Source of the DNA: Phycisphaeraceae bacterium
GTDB taxonomy: Bacteria > Planctomycetota > Phycisphaerae > Phycisphaerales > Zrk34
Direction: 5' to 3'
DNA: 64,000 nt
NCBI GenBank assembly: GCA_028282805.1
Contig: JANQHD010000004.1
Coordinates: 142,583-206,582 of the forward strand
Both the position numbers and the translations under genes were made by a program. Positions within the stretch are counted from its first letter, which is position 1. Every line of letters starts with the position of its first letter. The notes below the pieces were generated by a model. That model was not told where the DNA came from, did not search any database, and was given only the letters and a program-made list of their open reading frames with translations. Of this stretch, positions 8,734-17,015 are shown one piece after another.

Positions 8734-10053
8734 TTAAGCGCGGACGATGTGGTCGCCGTCGAAATCACGCATCGCGCCCCGGGTGTCGACCACCAGCTTG
8801 GCGTGTTCGGCGATCTGGGCGTAGTCGTAAGCCGCGTGGTTCGTCGCGATCAGCACGCAGTCGTATTTCTTCAGCTGGTCCGGGCTGATCTCGACGCTGT
8901 TCATCCGCAGGTTGTACTTGCGCATGGCCGGCGTCTCGGGCACGTGCGGGTCGTTGTACACCACGTCGGCGCCGAGCTTGGCCAAACGCTCGATCAGCTC
9001 GAAGCTCGGGCTCTCGCGCACGTCGTCGACGTCCGGCTTGTACGCCAGTCCGAGCACCAGCACCTTCGCGTCCTTGACCGCCTTGCCCTGGCCGTTGAGC
9101 GCCTCGACGGTGCGCTGGATCACGAAGTCGGGCATCGCGTGGTTGACCTCGCCGGCCAGCTCGATGAACCGCGTCGGCAGGCCGACCTCCTTCGCCTTCC
9201 ACGTCAGGTAGAACGGGTCGATGGGGATGCAGTGGCCGCCCAGCCCCGGGCCGGGGTAGAACGCCTGGAAGCCGAACGGCTTGGTCTTCGCCGCGTCGAC
9301 CACCTGCCAGACGTCGATGCCCAGCTTGGTGAGCACGACCTTCATCTCGTTGACCAGCGCGATGTTCACCGCGCGGTAGATGTTCTCCAGCAGCTTCGCC
9401 GCCTCGGCCACCTCCGCCGACTCGACCGCGATCACCTCGGTGATGGCGAACTTGTACAGCGCCGTGGCCAGCTCGCCGGAGTCGGGGTCGATGCCGCCGA
9501 CGAGCTTGGGGATGGTCTGCGTGTTGTGGCTCTTGCGGCCGGGGTCCTCGCGCTCGGGCGAGTAGGCCACGAAAAAATCCTCGCCGCACTTCAAACCGCC
9601 GGCTTCGAGGATCGGCAGCATCTCGCCGCGCGTCGTGTCGGGGTAGGTCGTCGACTCGAGCGTGACGATCTGCCCCGGGCGCAGCGTCTTGGCGATCGCC
9701 CGCGTCGTGTCCAGCACGTAGCTCAGGTCCGGCTCGAAGTGCTTGCCCAACGGCGTGGGCACACAAATCAGCAGCGCATCCGGTTCCCCCAACCGGTCGA
9801 AGTCCGTCGTCGGCTCGAAGCGATCCGACCCGGCCAAACACTTGACGTAGTCTTCGCCGAGGTGCTTGAGGTAGTTCTCGCCCGCGTTGAGGGCGGTCAT
9901 CTTGTTGGGGTCGACGTCGAAGCCGATCACCTTGAAGCCGGCTTCGTGGAACGCGCGGGCCAGCGGCAGGCCGACGTAACCCAAACCGATCACGCCGACG
10001 GTGGCTTGTTTGCTATCGATGAGGGCCGCTAACCGATCCCGAACGTCGCTCAT
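8734..10053 (-). CDS. Nucleotide-sugar dehydrogenase (WecC/WbpA type)
   Basis: 439 residues, the normal length. It has the Rossmann motif GLGYVGLP at 23-30, ESTTYPDTT at 133-141 and the catalytic Cys275 in GPGLGGHCIPIDP. The YLTWKAK stretch after the cysteine is typical of UDP-N-acetylhexosamine 6-dehydrogenases (WbpA, WecC) rather than plain UDP-glucose dehydrogenase. The product would be a UDP-N-acetylhexosaminuronic acid. A UDP-GlcNAc 2-epimerase (WecB-like) is encoded at 33266-34351, so UDP-ManNAc is a plausible substrate; UDP-GlcNAc is the alternative. Its 5' side faces the VanZ-like gene across a 266-bp divergent promoter region. Confidence 0.87.
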   Translation of the reverse strand: MSDVRDRLAALIDSKQATVGVIGLGYVGLPLARAFHEAGFKVIGFDVDPNKMTALNAGENYLKHLGEDYVKCLAGSDRFEPTTDFDRLGEPDALLICVPTPLGKHFEPDLSYVLDTTRAIAKTLRPGQIVTLESTTYPDTTRGEMLPILEAGGLKCGEDFFVAYSPEREDPGRKSHNTQTIPKLVGGIDPDSGELATALYKFAITEVIAVESAEVAEAAKLLENIYRAVNIALVNEMKVVLTKLGIDVWQVVDAAKTKPFGFQAFYPGPGLGGHCIPIDPFYLTWKAKEVGLPTRFIELAGEVNHAMPDFVIQRTVEALNGQGKAVKDAKVLVLGLAYKPDVDDVRESPSFELIERLAKLGADVVYNDPHVPETPAMRKYNLRMNSVEISPDQLKKYDCVLIATNHAAYDYAQIAEHAKLVVDTRGAMRDFDGDHIVRA

Positions 10054-10319
10054 GTCCTGCTCCTAGGCCCTGTTTTCAAGGGGTGCCGGGTGTGTGGCTC
10101 GAAATTGAGCCGTTGTTGTAGCTATTACGCCGACCGGTGGCAAATGTTTGGCGTTTTTACCGAAGATCGGCGCTCGAGTCGGCCGGGGCCGTGCTCTTTA
10201 TATTCGACCAGATCATGGCGACGGTTGATCCGTGGTTGGCCGATCCGACCGGCCGCGGTCGGCGTAAGATACAATCGATTAATCGAGCCACCACCCCGTT
10301 CCAAACGATATAGTCCATC

Positions 10320-11195
10320 ATGCCCCCCACCCCCAACCTGTCATCCGAGGCGAACGGCGATCCCCCAGTCGTGTTCGGCGCCGGCCGGGCGGCGCGAGCG
10401 CTTCGGCTTGCCGGCGGGTGGGCGCTGGGGGCGTACGTGGTTCTGTTGGTGGTGATTGACTGGCGGTTGGGATCGGTGCTGAGCAAGTTCGATCCGCTGG
10501 GCCTTCCGATGGTCGGGGTCCGCTGTTTCGCGGGGGCCGGGTTGTTGACGTTATTGGTCGTTGCGGCGTGGCCGAGGAGGCGTACGGCGTCTTTGCGCGG
10601 CCGGGTCTTGGCGGGCATGGCGACCAGCGGCGCGTGTGTGGTCGCGTGGGTTGTGTGGGACGGGTGGGAGACCAAGCGTTTGGATTACTGGCTGGTCCTC
10701 GTGGGTTGGGCGGCGGTGCTGTGGGTCGGCACGGTGATCGCCAGCCGACAGGCCGGCCCCTGGGCCGTCGTGGTTTGGGGGGCGCGGGTGGGCGCGGCAC
10801 TCGCGCTCGCGGTGTTTTTATCGAAGTCGATCGAGGGCCAGCAGCAGATCGCACCGTTCTGGTACTACTGGCCGCACCTGGAGGTCGGGGGCAAGATCGA
10901 CAAGTCGCTTCACTTTTATGCGGCGTACGTGTTGACGCTGTTGTGTCTGTTGGCCGAACCATTGGGCACGCGTCGGCCGTGGCTAGGGGCGACGATCACG
11001 CTGGTGTTGCTGCTCTTGGTCCAACCGGTCCTGGAAAAGATACAGGTCGGGCTCGGCCGCAGCGACGAATGGCTCGACGTGGCGGGCCACAGCATCGGGG
11101 TGCTGGCGGCGCTGGTGACGTACGCCTTGATCCGGTGCTTGAGGCACGCGGTCCGGCCAACACGCACGAGGGAGGGGGCGCAAGATGCGGCGTGA
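10320..11195 (+). CDS. VanZ-like integral membrane protein
   Basis: 291 residues with about seven hydrophobic segments. The C-terminal third has the VanZ pattern: DKSLHFYAAYVL, then EKIQVGLGRSDEWLDVAGHSIG, with the conserved H, E-x2-Q, R, D and N/H-x2-G positions. VanZ-like proteins are found next to polysaccharide and exosortase genes but their biochemical role is not settled. The last 11 bp overlap the next gene, so the two are probably translated together. It opens a four-gene plus-strand set ending in two glycan-degradation proteins. Confidence 0.75.
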   Translation: MPPTPNLSSEANGDPPVVFGAGRAARALRLAGGWALGAYVVLLVVIDWRLGSVLSKFDPLGLPMVGVRCFAGAGLLTLLVVAAWPRRRTASLRGRVLAGMATSGACVVAWVVWDGWETKRLDYWLVLVGWAAVLWVGTVIASRQAGPWAVVVWGARVGAALALAVFLSKSIEGQQQIAPFWYYWPHLEVGGKIDKSLHFYAAYVLTLLCLLAEPLGTRRPWLGATITLVLLLLVQPVLEKIQVGLGRSDEWLDVAGHSIGVLAALVTYALIRCLRHAVRPTRTREGAQDAA

Positions 11196-12120
11196 CGGCT
11201 GGACCGCGGTGGACCTGTTGTTCGTGATCGTGCTCGGCTTGCTCACGCTGAGCCTGGCGTTGCCGATGCTGTCGGCGGCGCGCTGGCGCTCGCAAAGGCT
11301 GGTCAGCGAGAGCCAGCTGGAGCGAGTTGGTCAAGCGATCGAGACTTACCGATCGGATCACGAGGCGTACCCTGGTTACTTCCCACGGTCGCACTGGAAG
11401 AGCGCCCTGTTTCGGTATCGGTTCAACGACAGCGAAAACCTGGTTCTGTCGCTCGTTGGGGGCGTGGTAGACCGCGTGCAAGCCAAAGAGCCGTACCAGC
11501 CTCACCCGAGCATGAAGGACCGGGCGATCGATCTATCACATTTCGGGTCGGCCGAATCGCGACGCGCGTACGGCGCGTACTTTGAGCCGCGCACCGGCGA
11601 GCTGGGCGTGATGCGGAACACGTACCCCGGGCCGGATAACGCGATGCCGGAGCTGATCGACCGCACGACCAACTGGCCGGTCCTTTACTTCAGCCCGCAG
11701 CCGACAGGGACCAAGCCCGCGGGGCAAGCCGCCACCAACGCCACCGTTTTTTCAACCGCCTCGCACAGCAACATCCTGTTGGCCATGAACCTGATGAACC
11801 CCAACGGCGCCCGCATCACACAGGCCTATTCGTTGTTGAGCTTCCGTCCCATGGCGTCGGCGACAAAAGCCGACGCCAGCGCAAACCTCGCGATGCTGGT
11901 GATCGACCCCGCGGCAAGCGACCTCGGGTCGGGCGGGTCGCCCAACCAAGCCAACGACGAGGACGACGCGGTGCGCGACGCGGGGTGCCTGTTGCTGGCG
12001 CCGGGCTGGGACGGGCAATACCTCTCACGGCTTCAGCACCGCAGCGAACGACGGGTGATCGAACGCCCCGAGGACCTCGAACAGTTCGACGACGTTTGGC
12101 ACTGGACCGCAAGGCGTTAG
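11185..12120 (+). CDS. Atypical pseudopilin (type II secretion/type IV pilin-like)
   Basis: 311 residues. The N-terminus RRDGWTAVDLLFVIVLGLLTLSLALPML is a class III signal plus transmembrane helix, with cleavage predicted after Gly5. Position +1 is Trp rather than Phe/Met and position +5 is Asp rather than the conserved Glu. The globular part shares blocks with the pseudopilin at 43448-44410 (ENLVLSLVG, a Y-x-YPG block, and a C-terminal LL-x-PGWDGQY-like block), so the two are paralogues. Such proteins are abundant in planctomycetes, often near secreted carbohydrate enzymes. The heparinase-type gene follows after 9 bp. Confidence 0.75.
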   Translation: MRRDGWTAVDLLFVIVLGLLTLSLALPMLSAARWRSQRLVSESQLERVGQAIETYRSDHEAYPGYFPRSHWKSALFRYRFNDSENLVLSLVGGVVDRVQAKEPYQPHPSMKDRAIDLSHFGSAESRRAYGAYFEPRTGELGVMRNTYPGPDNAMPELIDRTTNWPVLYFSPQPTGTKPAGQAATNATVFSTASHSNILLAMNLMNPNGARITQAYSLLSFRPMASATKADASANLAMLVIDPAASDLGSGGSPNQANDEDDAVRDAGCLLLAPGWDGQYLSRLQHRSERRVIERPEDLEQFDDVWHWTARR

Positions 12121-12129
12121 GATGACCGG

Positions 12130-14106
12130 ATGAACCCGCTCGCCCGGGCTTACTGGACCGCGAAAGGCGTGGGCTTCGACAACGTGCCCCGCCGCTTGTT
12201 GCAGGCGTGGCGCGCCCGCAGCGGTTGGTTGCGCAAACGCCTCGATCCGCAGCACTACAGCGACCCGGCCTACCGCCGGGCGTGCGGTATCGCGCCCGAT
12301 GCGCAACCCGACCTGTGGCGTGAGCGCGTCGGCAAGTTTTTCGTCGTGCCCTCGGCCGAGCAACTCAAAAGCGTGACCGATGAGACGCTGTGGGACGAGC
12401 ACGTGCTGAAGACGTGTCGCCGGGCGCTGGCCGGTGAGTACCCGTTTTTCAGCCGGTGGACCGGTCGGCTCGGTTGGCCGCCGAACTTCAACCGCGACCC
12501 GGTGCACGACATCGACTGGCCGGTCGGCGAGCATTGGCTGGGCACCGCCCGGTCGGGCCCGCCGCGGCACGACATCAAGCTGGTGTGGGAGCCGTCGCGC
12601 CTCACGCTGGCCTACCACCTGGCGCGGGCCTACCGCCACAGCGGCGACGGGCGGTGGGCGCAGGCGCTGTGGGAGATGTTTGACGCGTGGGTCGAGCAGA
12701 ACCCGCCGCAGCTGACCGCCGCGTGGGGCTGCGGGCAGGAGACGGCCTTCCGCTTGATGGCGATGCTCACCGGCGCCTTCGCCACGCTCGACAGCGCCCA
12801 CGCCACCGCCGAGCGCCTCGACGCGCTGGGCCGCTTCGCCTGGCAGGCGGCGCTGCGCATCGAGGTCAACCTCAACTACGCGATCAGCCAGGAGAACAAC
12901 CACGGCCTCAGCGAGGCGCTGGGGCTGTGGACGGTGGGCCTGCTGTTCGACGAGTTCGCCGAGTCGCCGCGCTGGCGCGACCGCGGCGCGAAGGTGATCG
13001 CCAACGAGTGCAAGCGACAGATTTACAAGGACGGCTCGTTCGTGCAACACTCGCTCAGCTACCACCGGGTGATGCTCGACGACCTGATGTGGGCTATCCG
13101 GTTGGGCCAGATCAACGGGCACGAGCTGCCGGCGGTGGTGATGGAACGCTTCCGCCTTGCGGCGGGTTGGTTAAGTCAACTGGTCGACCCGGTCAGCGGG
13201 CGCGTGCCGAACTACGGCTCGAACGACGGGGCGAACGTGCTGCCGCTGTCGTGCAGCGATTACCTCGACTACCGGCCGACGCTCCAGGCGGCGCACCTGG
13301 TCGCGCACGGCACGCGCTGCTGGGCGCCCGGGCCTTGGGACGAGAAGGCGCTGTGGCTGTGCGGCGAGGGGGCGGGCGACGCCACCACCCCGATCGCGCG
13401 CAAGCCGAGCTGGTCGGCGCCGGACGGCGGTTACCACGTGCTGCGCGGCGGGTCGAGTTGGGTGATGACGCGCTGCTGCGCCTACACCGACCGCCCGCAC
13501 CAATCGGACATGTTGCACGTCGACCTTTGGCACCGCGGCGAGAACGTGCTGCGCGACGCGGGCAGCTTCATGTACTACCACGAGGACCCGCACCTGGCGC
13601 ACTACTTCCACTCGACCGCCGCCCACAACACGGCCGTCGTGGACGGTCGGGACCACATGACCAAGGGCCCGCGGTTCTTATGGTTCCGATGGCCACGGGG
13701 CCACGGCGGGTTCGGTTCGGATGCGCGCTTCACGGGCCGGGTCGTGCTGCCGTCGGTTTCAGGGGCGCGCCTCGAACGCACGATCGAACGACACGGCGAC
13801 GCGTATGTCATCACCGACACCATCAACGGCGGCGACCCGGCCGTGCGGTGGCGGTTGCTGCCCACGCATTGGCGGGCGTCGGGTGACCAGACCTGGCAAG
13901 CGGAGGTGGCCGGTGAGCCGTGGGCGATCCGCATCGCGCCGGCCGAGGGGCTTGCTTGCGAGCTGACCGAGGGGTGGGAGTCGCTTTACTACGGCGAGAA
14001 GACGCCGTGCCCGGTGCTGCACGTCACCGGTGCAACCGGCACGATCCAGACGCTGGTTGGGCCGCTCGACCAAATCGAAGGCATCCGGGCGGGATCGAAC
14101 GCTTGA
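12130..14106 (+). CDS. Heparinase II/III-family polysaccharide lyase-like protein
   Basis: 658 residues. The N-terminal half is an alpha/alpha-toroid with the hallmark QENNHGLSEA (Asn256, Asn257, His258) and a downstream SLSYHRVMLDD tyrosine motif. The C-terminal half is a beta-sandwich with DLWHRGENVLRDAGS and HSTAAHNTAVVDG, the conserved heparinase II/III C-terminal block. Members cleave or rearrange uronic acid-containing polysaccharides. No signal peptide is apparent, so it may act on a precursor inside the cell, as some capsule-associated members do. An AGGA Shine-Dalgarno lies just before the ATG. Its set also contains a hyaluronidase-like secreted protein. Confidence 0.88.
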   Translation: MNPLARAYWTAKGVGFDNVPRRLLQAWRARSGWLRKRLDPQHYSDPAYRRACGIAPDAQPDLWRERVGKFFVVPSAEQLKSVTDETLWDEHVLKTCRRALAGEYPFFSRWTGRLGWPPNFNRDPVHDIDWPVGEHWLGTARSGPPRHDIKLVWEPSRLTLAYHLARAYRHSGDGRWAQALWEMFDAWVEQNPPQLTAAWGCGQETAFRLMAMLTGAFATLDSAHATAERLDALGRFAWQAALRIEVNLNYAISQENNHGLSEALGLWTVGLLFDEFAESPRWRDRGAKVIANECKRQIYKDGSFVQHSLSYHRVMLDDLMWAIRLGQINGHELPAVVMERFRLAAGWLSQLVDPVSGRVPNYGSNDGANVLPLSCSDYLDYRPTLQAAHLVAHGTRCWAPGPWDEKALWLCGEGAGDATTPIARKPSWSAPDGGYHVLRGGSSWVMTRCCAYTDRPHQSDMLHVDLWHRGENVLRDAGSFMYYHEDPHLAHYFHSTAAHNTAVVDGRDHMTKGPRFLWFRWPRGHGGFGSDARFTGRVVLPSVSGARLERTIERHGDAYVITDTINGGDPAVRWRLLPTHWRASGDQTWQAEVAGEPWAIRIAPAEGLACELTEGWESLYYGEKTPCPVLHVTGATGTIQTLVGPLDQIEGIRAGSNA

Positions 14107-14152
14107 AACAAGCAACCGCCGCACACCCGACCACCCCCGAAACAAACGGCGC

Positions 14153-14169
14153 GCATCGTGCCACGATGC
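14153..14169. other. Short interrupted palindrome
   Basis: GCATCGTG, one centre base, CACGATGC. It lies 47 bases after the heparinase-type stop and about 125 bases before the next start. There is no T-run, so it is a poor terminator; an operator is possible but unsupported. Confidence 0.4.
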
Positions 14170-14294
14170 ACGTCGTACGGGCGGCACAACCGTTACAGCT
14201 TACGCAGTGTGACGTTTATTCCCCGCAATCGCCTGGCCATGGCGTCTCGGCAATCCTATGCTTTTTTGCCCCGAGTCTCCCGCAAGGTGCGCCC

Positions 14295-15758
14295 ATGCCC
14301 CAACCGACACGGATGCCGAAACCATGGATCGCCGCGCTGCTCATCGCGCTGCTGGCTTTCGTAACCGGGCCCTCGCTCCGAGCCGACCAGTTCGTGGTGG
14401 AGATGGCGGAGCAGGAAGAACCGCGGAACAACGGAGACGCCAACACCGAAACGCCCTCGCAAGCAACCGATGCGCCTCACGAAGAGGACCAGCCCGCGAA
14501 AGACGGGGCCGCCGGCAAGGCGGAGCTTGACCTGGTCTTCAAGGCCCTGGACGCCTACAACGTCGGCCAGGACAGAGCGGTCGCCCGGCTGGTCAACGGG
14601 ATGTCCGGCGACGAGGCCTTGGACCTGGCGGCACAGGTCGACCGACTCGCGGCCGCAGCCGAAGCACGCTTCCACGGCAAAACCAATCCGCTGGACGACT
14701 TCATCAACGCCATGCGCTTGGCGCTGGCCGACCGCAAGCGGCTCGACCGCCTGGCGCCCACCGAAGCCGAGGCCAAAGCCACCTCGGTTGTCCGCGCTTC
14801 CGCCGCCGGCGGTGGCGGTGGCGGAGCGGGCGGAAGCGTCGGTGGTAGCGGTGGTAGCGGCGGCGGTGGCGGTGGTGGCGGTGGCGGCGGCGGTGGTGGC
14901 GGTGGTCCCTCGGGACCTGGCGAAGCGGATGGCACTGGCGAAGCGATGACCCCCACGCGATCACCCAGGACGGCGCCCTTGCACCCCACAGAATCGCCAA
15001 ACGGGCCGCCCAAGCTCCGTGACGAGTTCGACGTGTACGACGTCATCGGCAGCCGGGGTAAACCGAGGGACCTGAGCGAGCAGGGGCTGGTGAAAGCCAG
15101 GCTCTACACGCATGGGTGGCTGTTCGACGCAGAGACCGCACCGGACGAACCGGACGAGCAGCGCATCCGTTGGCTGGCCAGGCAGATCCCCAAAAACCAG
15201 ATCGCGGTCTTGGACGTCGAAGCCTGGTCGACCGAGGCCGACGAGTTGCCCGCGACCGTGAGGAAGCTGATCCAGATCGCCGACTGGGTGCGCGACGAAA
15301 ACCCCGACGCGAAGTTCGGGTTCTACGCGATCCCGCCGATCCGACAGGTTTCCCCTCGCGCCGAGTGGGTCGAGGCCTGGGAAGCGAAGCAAGAGGTCCT
15401 CCGCCCGCTCGCCGAGCGCGTCGACTACATCTTCCCCTCGGTCTACACCTTTTACCCGGACGACGTGCCGCGTTGGCGAGAATACGCCGAGCGGAACATC
15501 AAGGCGGCCTCGCGGTTCGGCAAGCCGGTCATCGTGTTCCTGTGGCCCAGGTACCACCCCAACGGCGACGCCAACCCCAAGGGCTGGGAACCGATCGACC
15601 GGCAGTCCTGGCGCCAGCAATTGCTCACGGTCTCACGCTTGGCCGACGGCGCAATGATCTACGACACCAGCGATTCGACCTGGGACGACCAAGCGGGTTG
15701 GTGGTTGGAAACGAAAGAGCTGCTCAACACACCCGTGGCCGCGATCGTCGGCGACTGA
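14295..15758 (+). CDS. Secreted protein with glycine linker and hyaluronidase-like barrel
   Basis: 487 residues from the ATG at 14295, chosen because it places a signal peptide at residues 1-30 (IAALLIALLAFVTGPSLRA); the frame is open further upstream without coding character. Residues 75-160 form a helical segment, 172-204 are almost pure glycine with a few serines, and 265-480 look like a TIM barrel. LDVEAW (Asp307, Glu309, Trp311) matches the D-x-E of GH56-type hyaluronidases, and VDYIFPSVYTF and VIVFLWPRYHPNG fit later strands. Hexosaminidase activity is inferred, not shown. Downstream of a heparinase-type gene, it suggests glycosaminoglycan-like substrates. Confidence 0.6.
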   Translation: MPQPTRMPKPWIAALLIALLAFVTGPSLRADQFVVEMAEQEEPRNNGDANTETPSQATDAPHEEDQPAKDGAAGKAELDLVFKALDAYNVGQDRAVARLVNGMSGDEALDLAAQVDRLAAAAEARFHGKTNPLDDFINAMRLALADRKRLDRLAPTEAEAKATSVVRASAAGGGGGGAGGSVGGSGGSGGGGGGGGGGGGGGGGPSGPGEADGTGEAMTPTRSPRTAPLHPTESPNGPPKLRDEFDVYDVIGSRGKPRDLSEQGLVKARLYTHGWLFDAETAPDEPDEQRIRWLARQIPKNQIAVLDVEAWSTEADELPATVRKLIQIADWVRDENPDAKFGFYAIPPIRQVSPRAEWVEAWEAKQEVLRPLAERVDYIFPSVYTFYPDDVPRWREYAERNIKAASRFGKPVIVFLWPRYHPNGDANPKGWEPIDRQSWRQQLLTVSRLADGAMIYDTSDSTWDDQAGWWLETKELLNTPVAAIVGD

Positions 15759-15779
15759 CCGGCGGCCGGGCGCGTCGCC

Positions 15780-17015
15780 TCACGTCGCGCTCAGCCGCTC
15801 CAACACCCCGAGGTACTTGCCGGCCATCGCTTCACGGCTGTAGTGACCGGCGGCGTAAGCGTGACCGCTGTCGCCCATGCGCCGCATCTCGTCGGGGTTG
15901 TTCTTCAACCGGAGCAGCGCGTCGATAAACGCGTCGGCGTTCTCCGGCTCGGCGAAGTAGCCGGCGCCGGCGTCTTCGACCAGCTTGCGCGCCACGCCGT
16001 CGATGCCGATGATGATCGGCTTCTTGCAACACATATAGTCGAACACCTTGTTGGGGTAGACCGTCTTGAAGGTGTCGTTGCGCATGAGCACCGCGGTGCA
16101 CGCGTCGGAGGCGTTGATGTAGTCGCAGACCCGGTCCTTGGGTACGGCGTCGACGAAGACCACGTTGTCCAGGCCGCGCTTCTTGGCGTCTTCGACAACG
16201 CCCGGCTTCTCCATGCCGTCGCCCACGAGCATGAGGCGCACGTCGGGGTGCGGGTCTTTCAGCTTCTCGGCCACGTCGAGCAGCTGACCGACCTTGTTGG
16301 CCCGGCCGTGCGCACCGAAATAGCTGACGACGAACTTGCCGGTGAGGCCGAGCTCGGCGCGGACGTGGTTGTCGAGCGGGCCGGGGGTCATGATGTCGAG
16401 GTCGGCGCCGTTGGGGATCATGCTGATCTTTTCGGGCGCGACGCCCTTGCGTTCGATCAGCGCCTGCTCGAAGGCGGGCGTGAGCACGTTGATCCACTTG
16501 GCGCGGCGGTAGGCCTTGGCTTCGAGCTTGTAGAGCATGTTGGCCAGGCGCCCGGGCTGGATCACGCCGGTGTCGATCGCGCTCTCGGGCCACAGGTCGC
16601 GCACCTCGAACACGGCGGGCCGGCGGCGGAACAGCGACAGCCAACGCATCGTCGTCGCCACGGTCAGCGGCGGGCTGGTGGCGATGATCACGTCGGGCCG
16701 CTTCGCCCGCAACAGCCCGGCGATCGTCGACGAGACCGCGAAGCTGAAGTACGCCCACGCCCGGCCGATGAAGCTCTTGTTGTACGACTCGCTGACGTGG
16801 CAGCGGTAAACCGTCACGCCGGGCATCTCCTGCTCGCGGACGATGTACCGGCCCTTGTAGCGGTCGGGCTTCTTGCCCGAGGCGTAGTGGACCATGCCCG
16901 CGAGGATCGTCACCTCGTGGCCGGCCTCGGCGAAGTACCGGGAGAACTGGTTCCAGCGCGAGCCGCCGGCGTCTTCCTTACCCAAAAAATACTGATGGAC
17001 AATCAGGATCTTCAT
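15780..17015 (-). CDS. Glycosyltransferase family 4, WbuB-like
   Basis: 411 residues from the ATG at 17015, which overlaps the upstream stop by 4 bp (ATGA). It opens with MKILIVHQYFLGKEDAGGSR, the start typical of WbuB-type GT4 enzymes that transfer N-acetylfucosamine-like residues. The GT-B donor site is visible as SYFGAHGRANKV, LMLVGDGMEKPG and YPNKVFDYMCCKKPIIIG. It is the last gene of the long minus-strand polysaccharide block and is convergent with the hyaluronidase-like gene, 21 bp away. The acceptor and sugar cannot be told from sequence. Confidence 0.87.
   Translation of the reverse strand: MKILIVHQYFLGKEDAGGSRWNQFSRYFAEAGHEVTILAGMVHYASGKKPDRYKGRYIVREQEMPGVTVYRCHVSESYNKSFIGRAWAYFSFAVSSTIAGLLRAKRPDVIIATSPPLTVATTMRWLSLFRRRPAVFEVRDLWPESAIDTGVIQPGRLANMLYKLEAKAYRRAKWINVLTPAFEQALIERKGVAPEKISMIPNGADLDIMTPGPLDNHVRAELGLTGKFVVSYFGAHGRANKVGQLLDVAEKLKDPHPDVRLMLVGDGMEKPGVVEDAKKRGLDNVVFVDAVPKDRVCDYINASDACTAVLMRNDTFKTVYPNKVFDYMCCKKPIIIGIDGVARKLVEDAGAGYFAEPENADAFIDALLRLKNNPDEMRRMGDSGHAYAAGHYSREAMAGKYLGVLERLSAT

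Noticed and set aside
6421..10032. Plus-strand 1203-codon open frame
   Set aside because: It spans three well-supported minus-strand genes in antisense and shows His/Arg/Val-rich shadow composition.
10126..10138. Possible shared promoter word TATTACGCCGA(C/T)CG here and near 34422-34434
   Set aside because: Only two similar occurrences, at different distances from genes on different strands; too little to call a regulatory motif.
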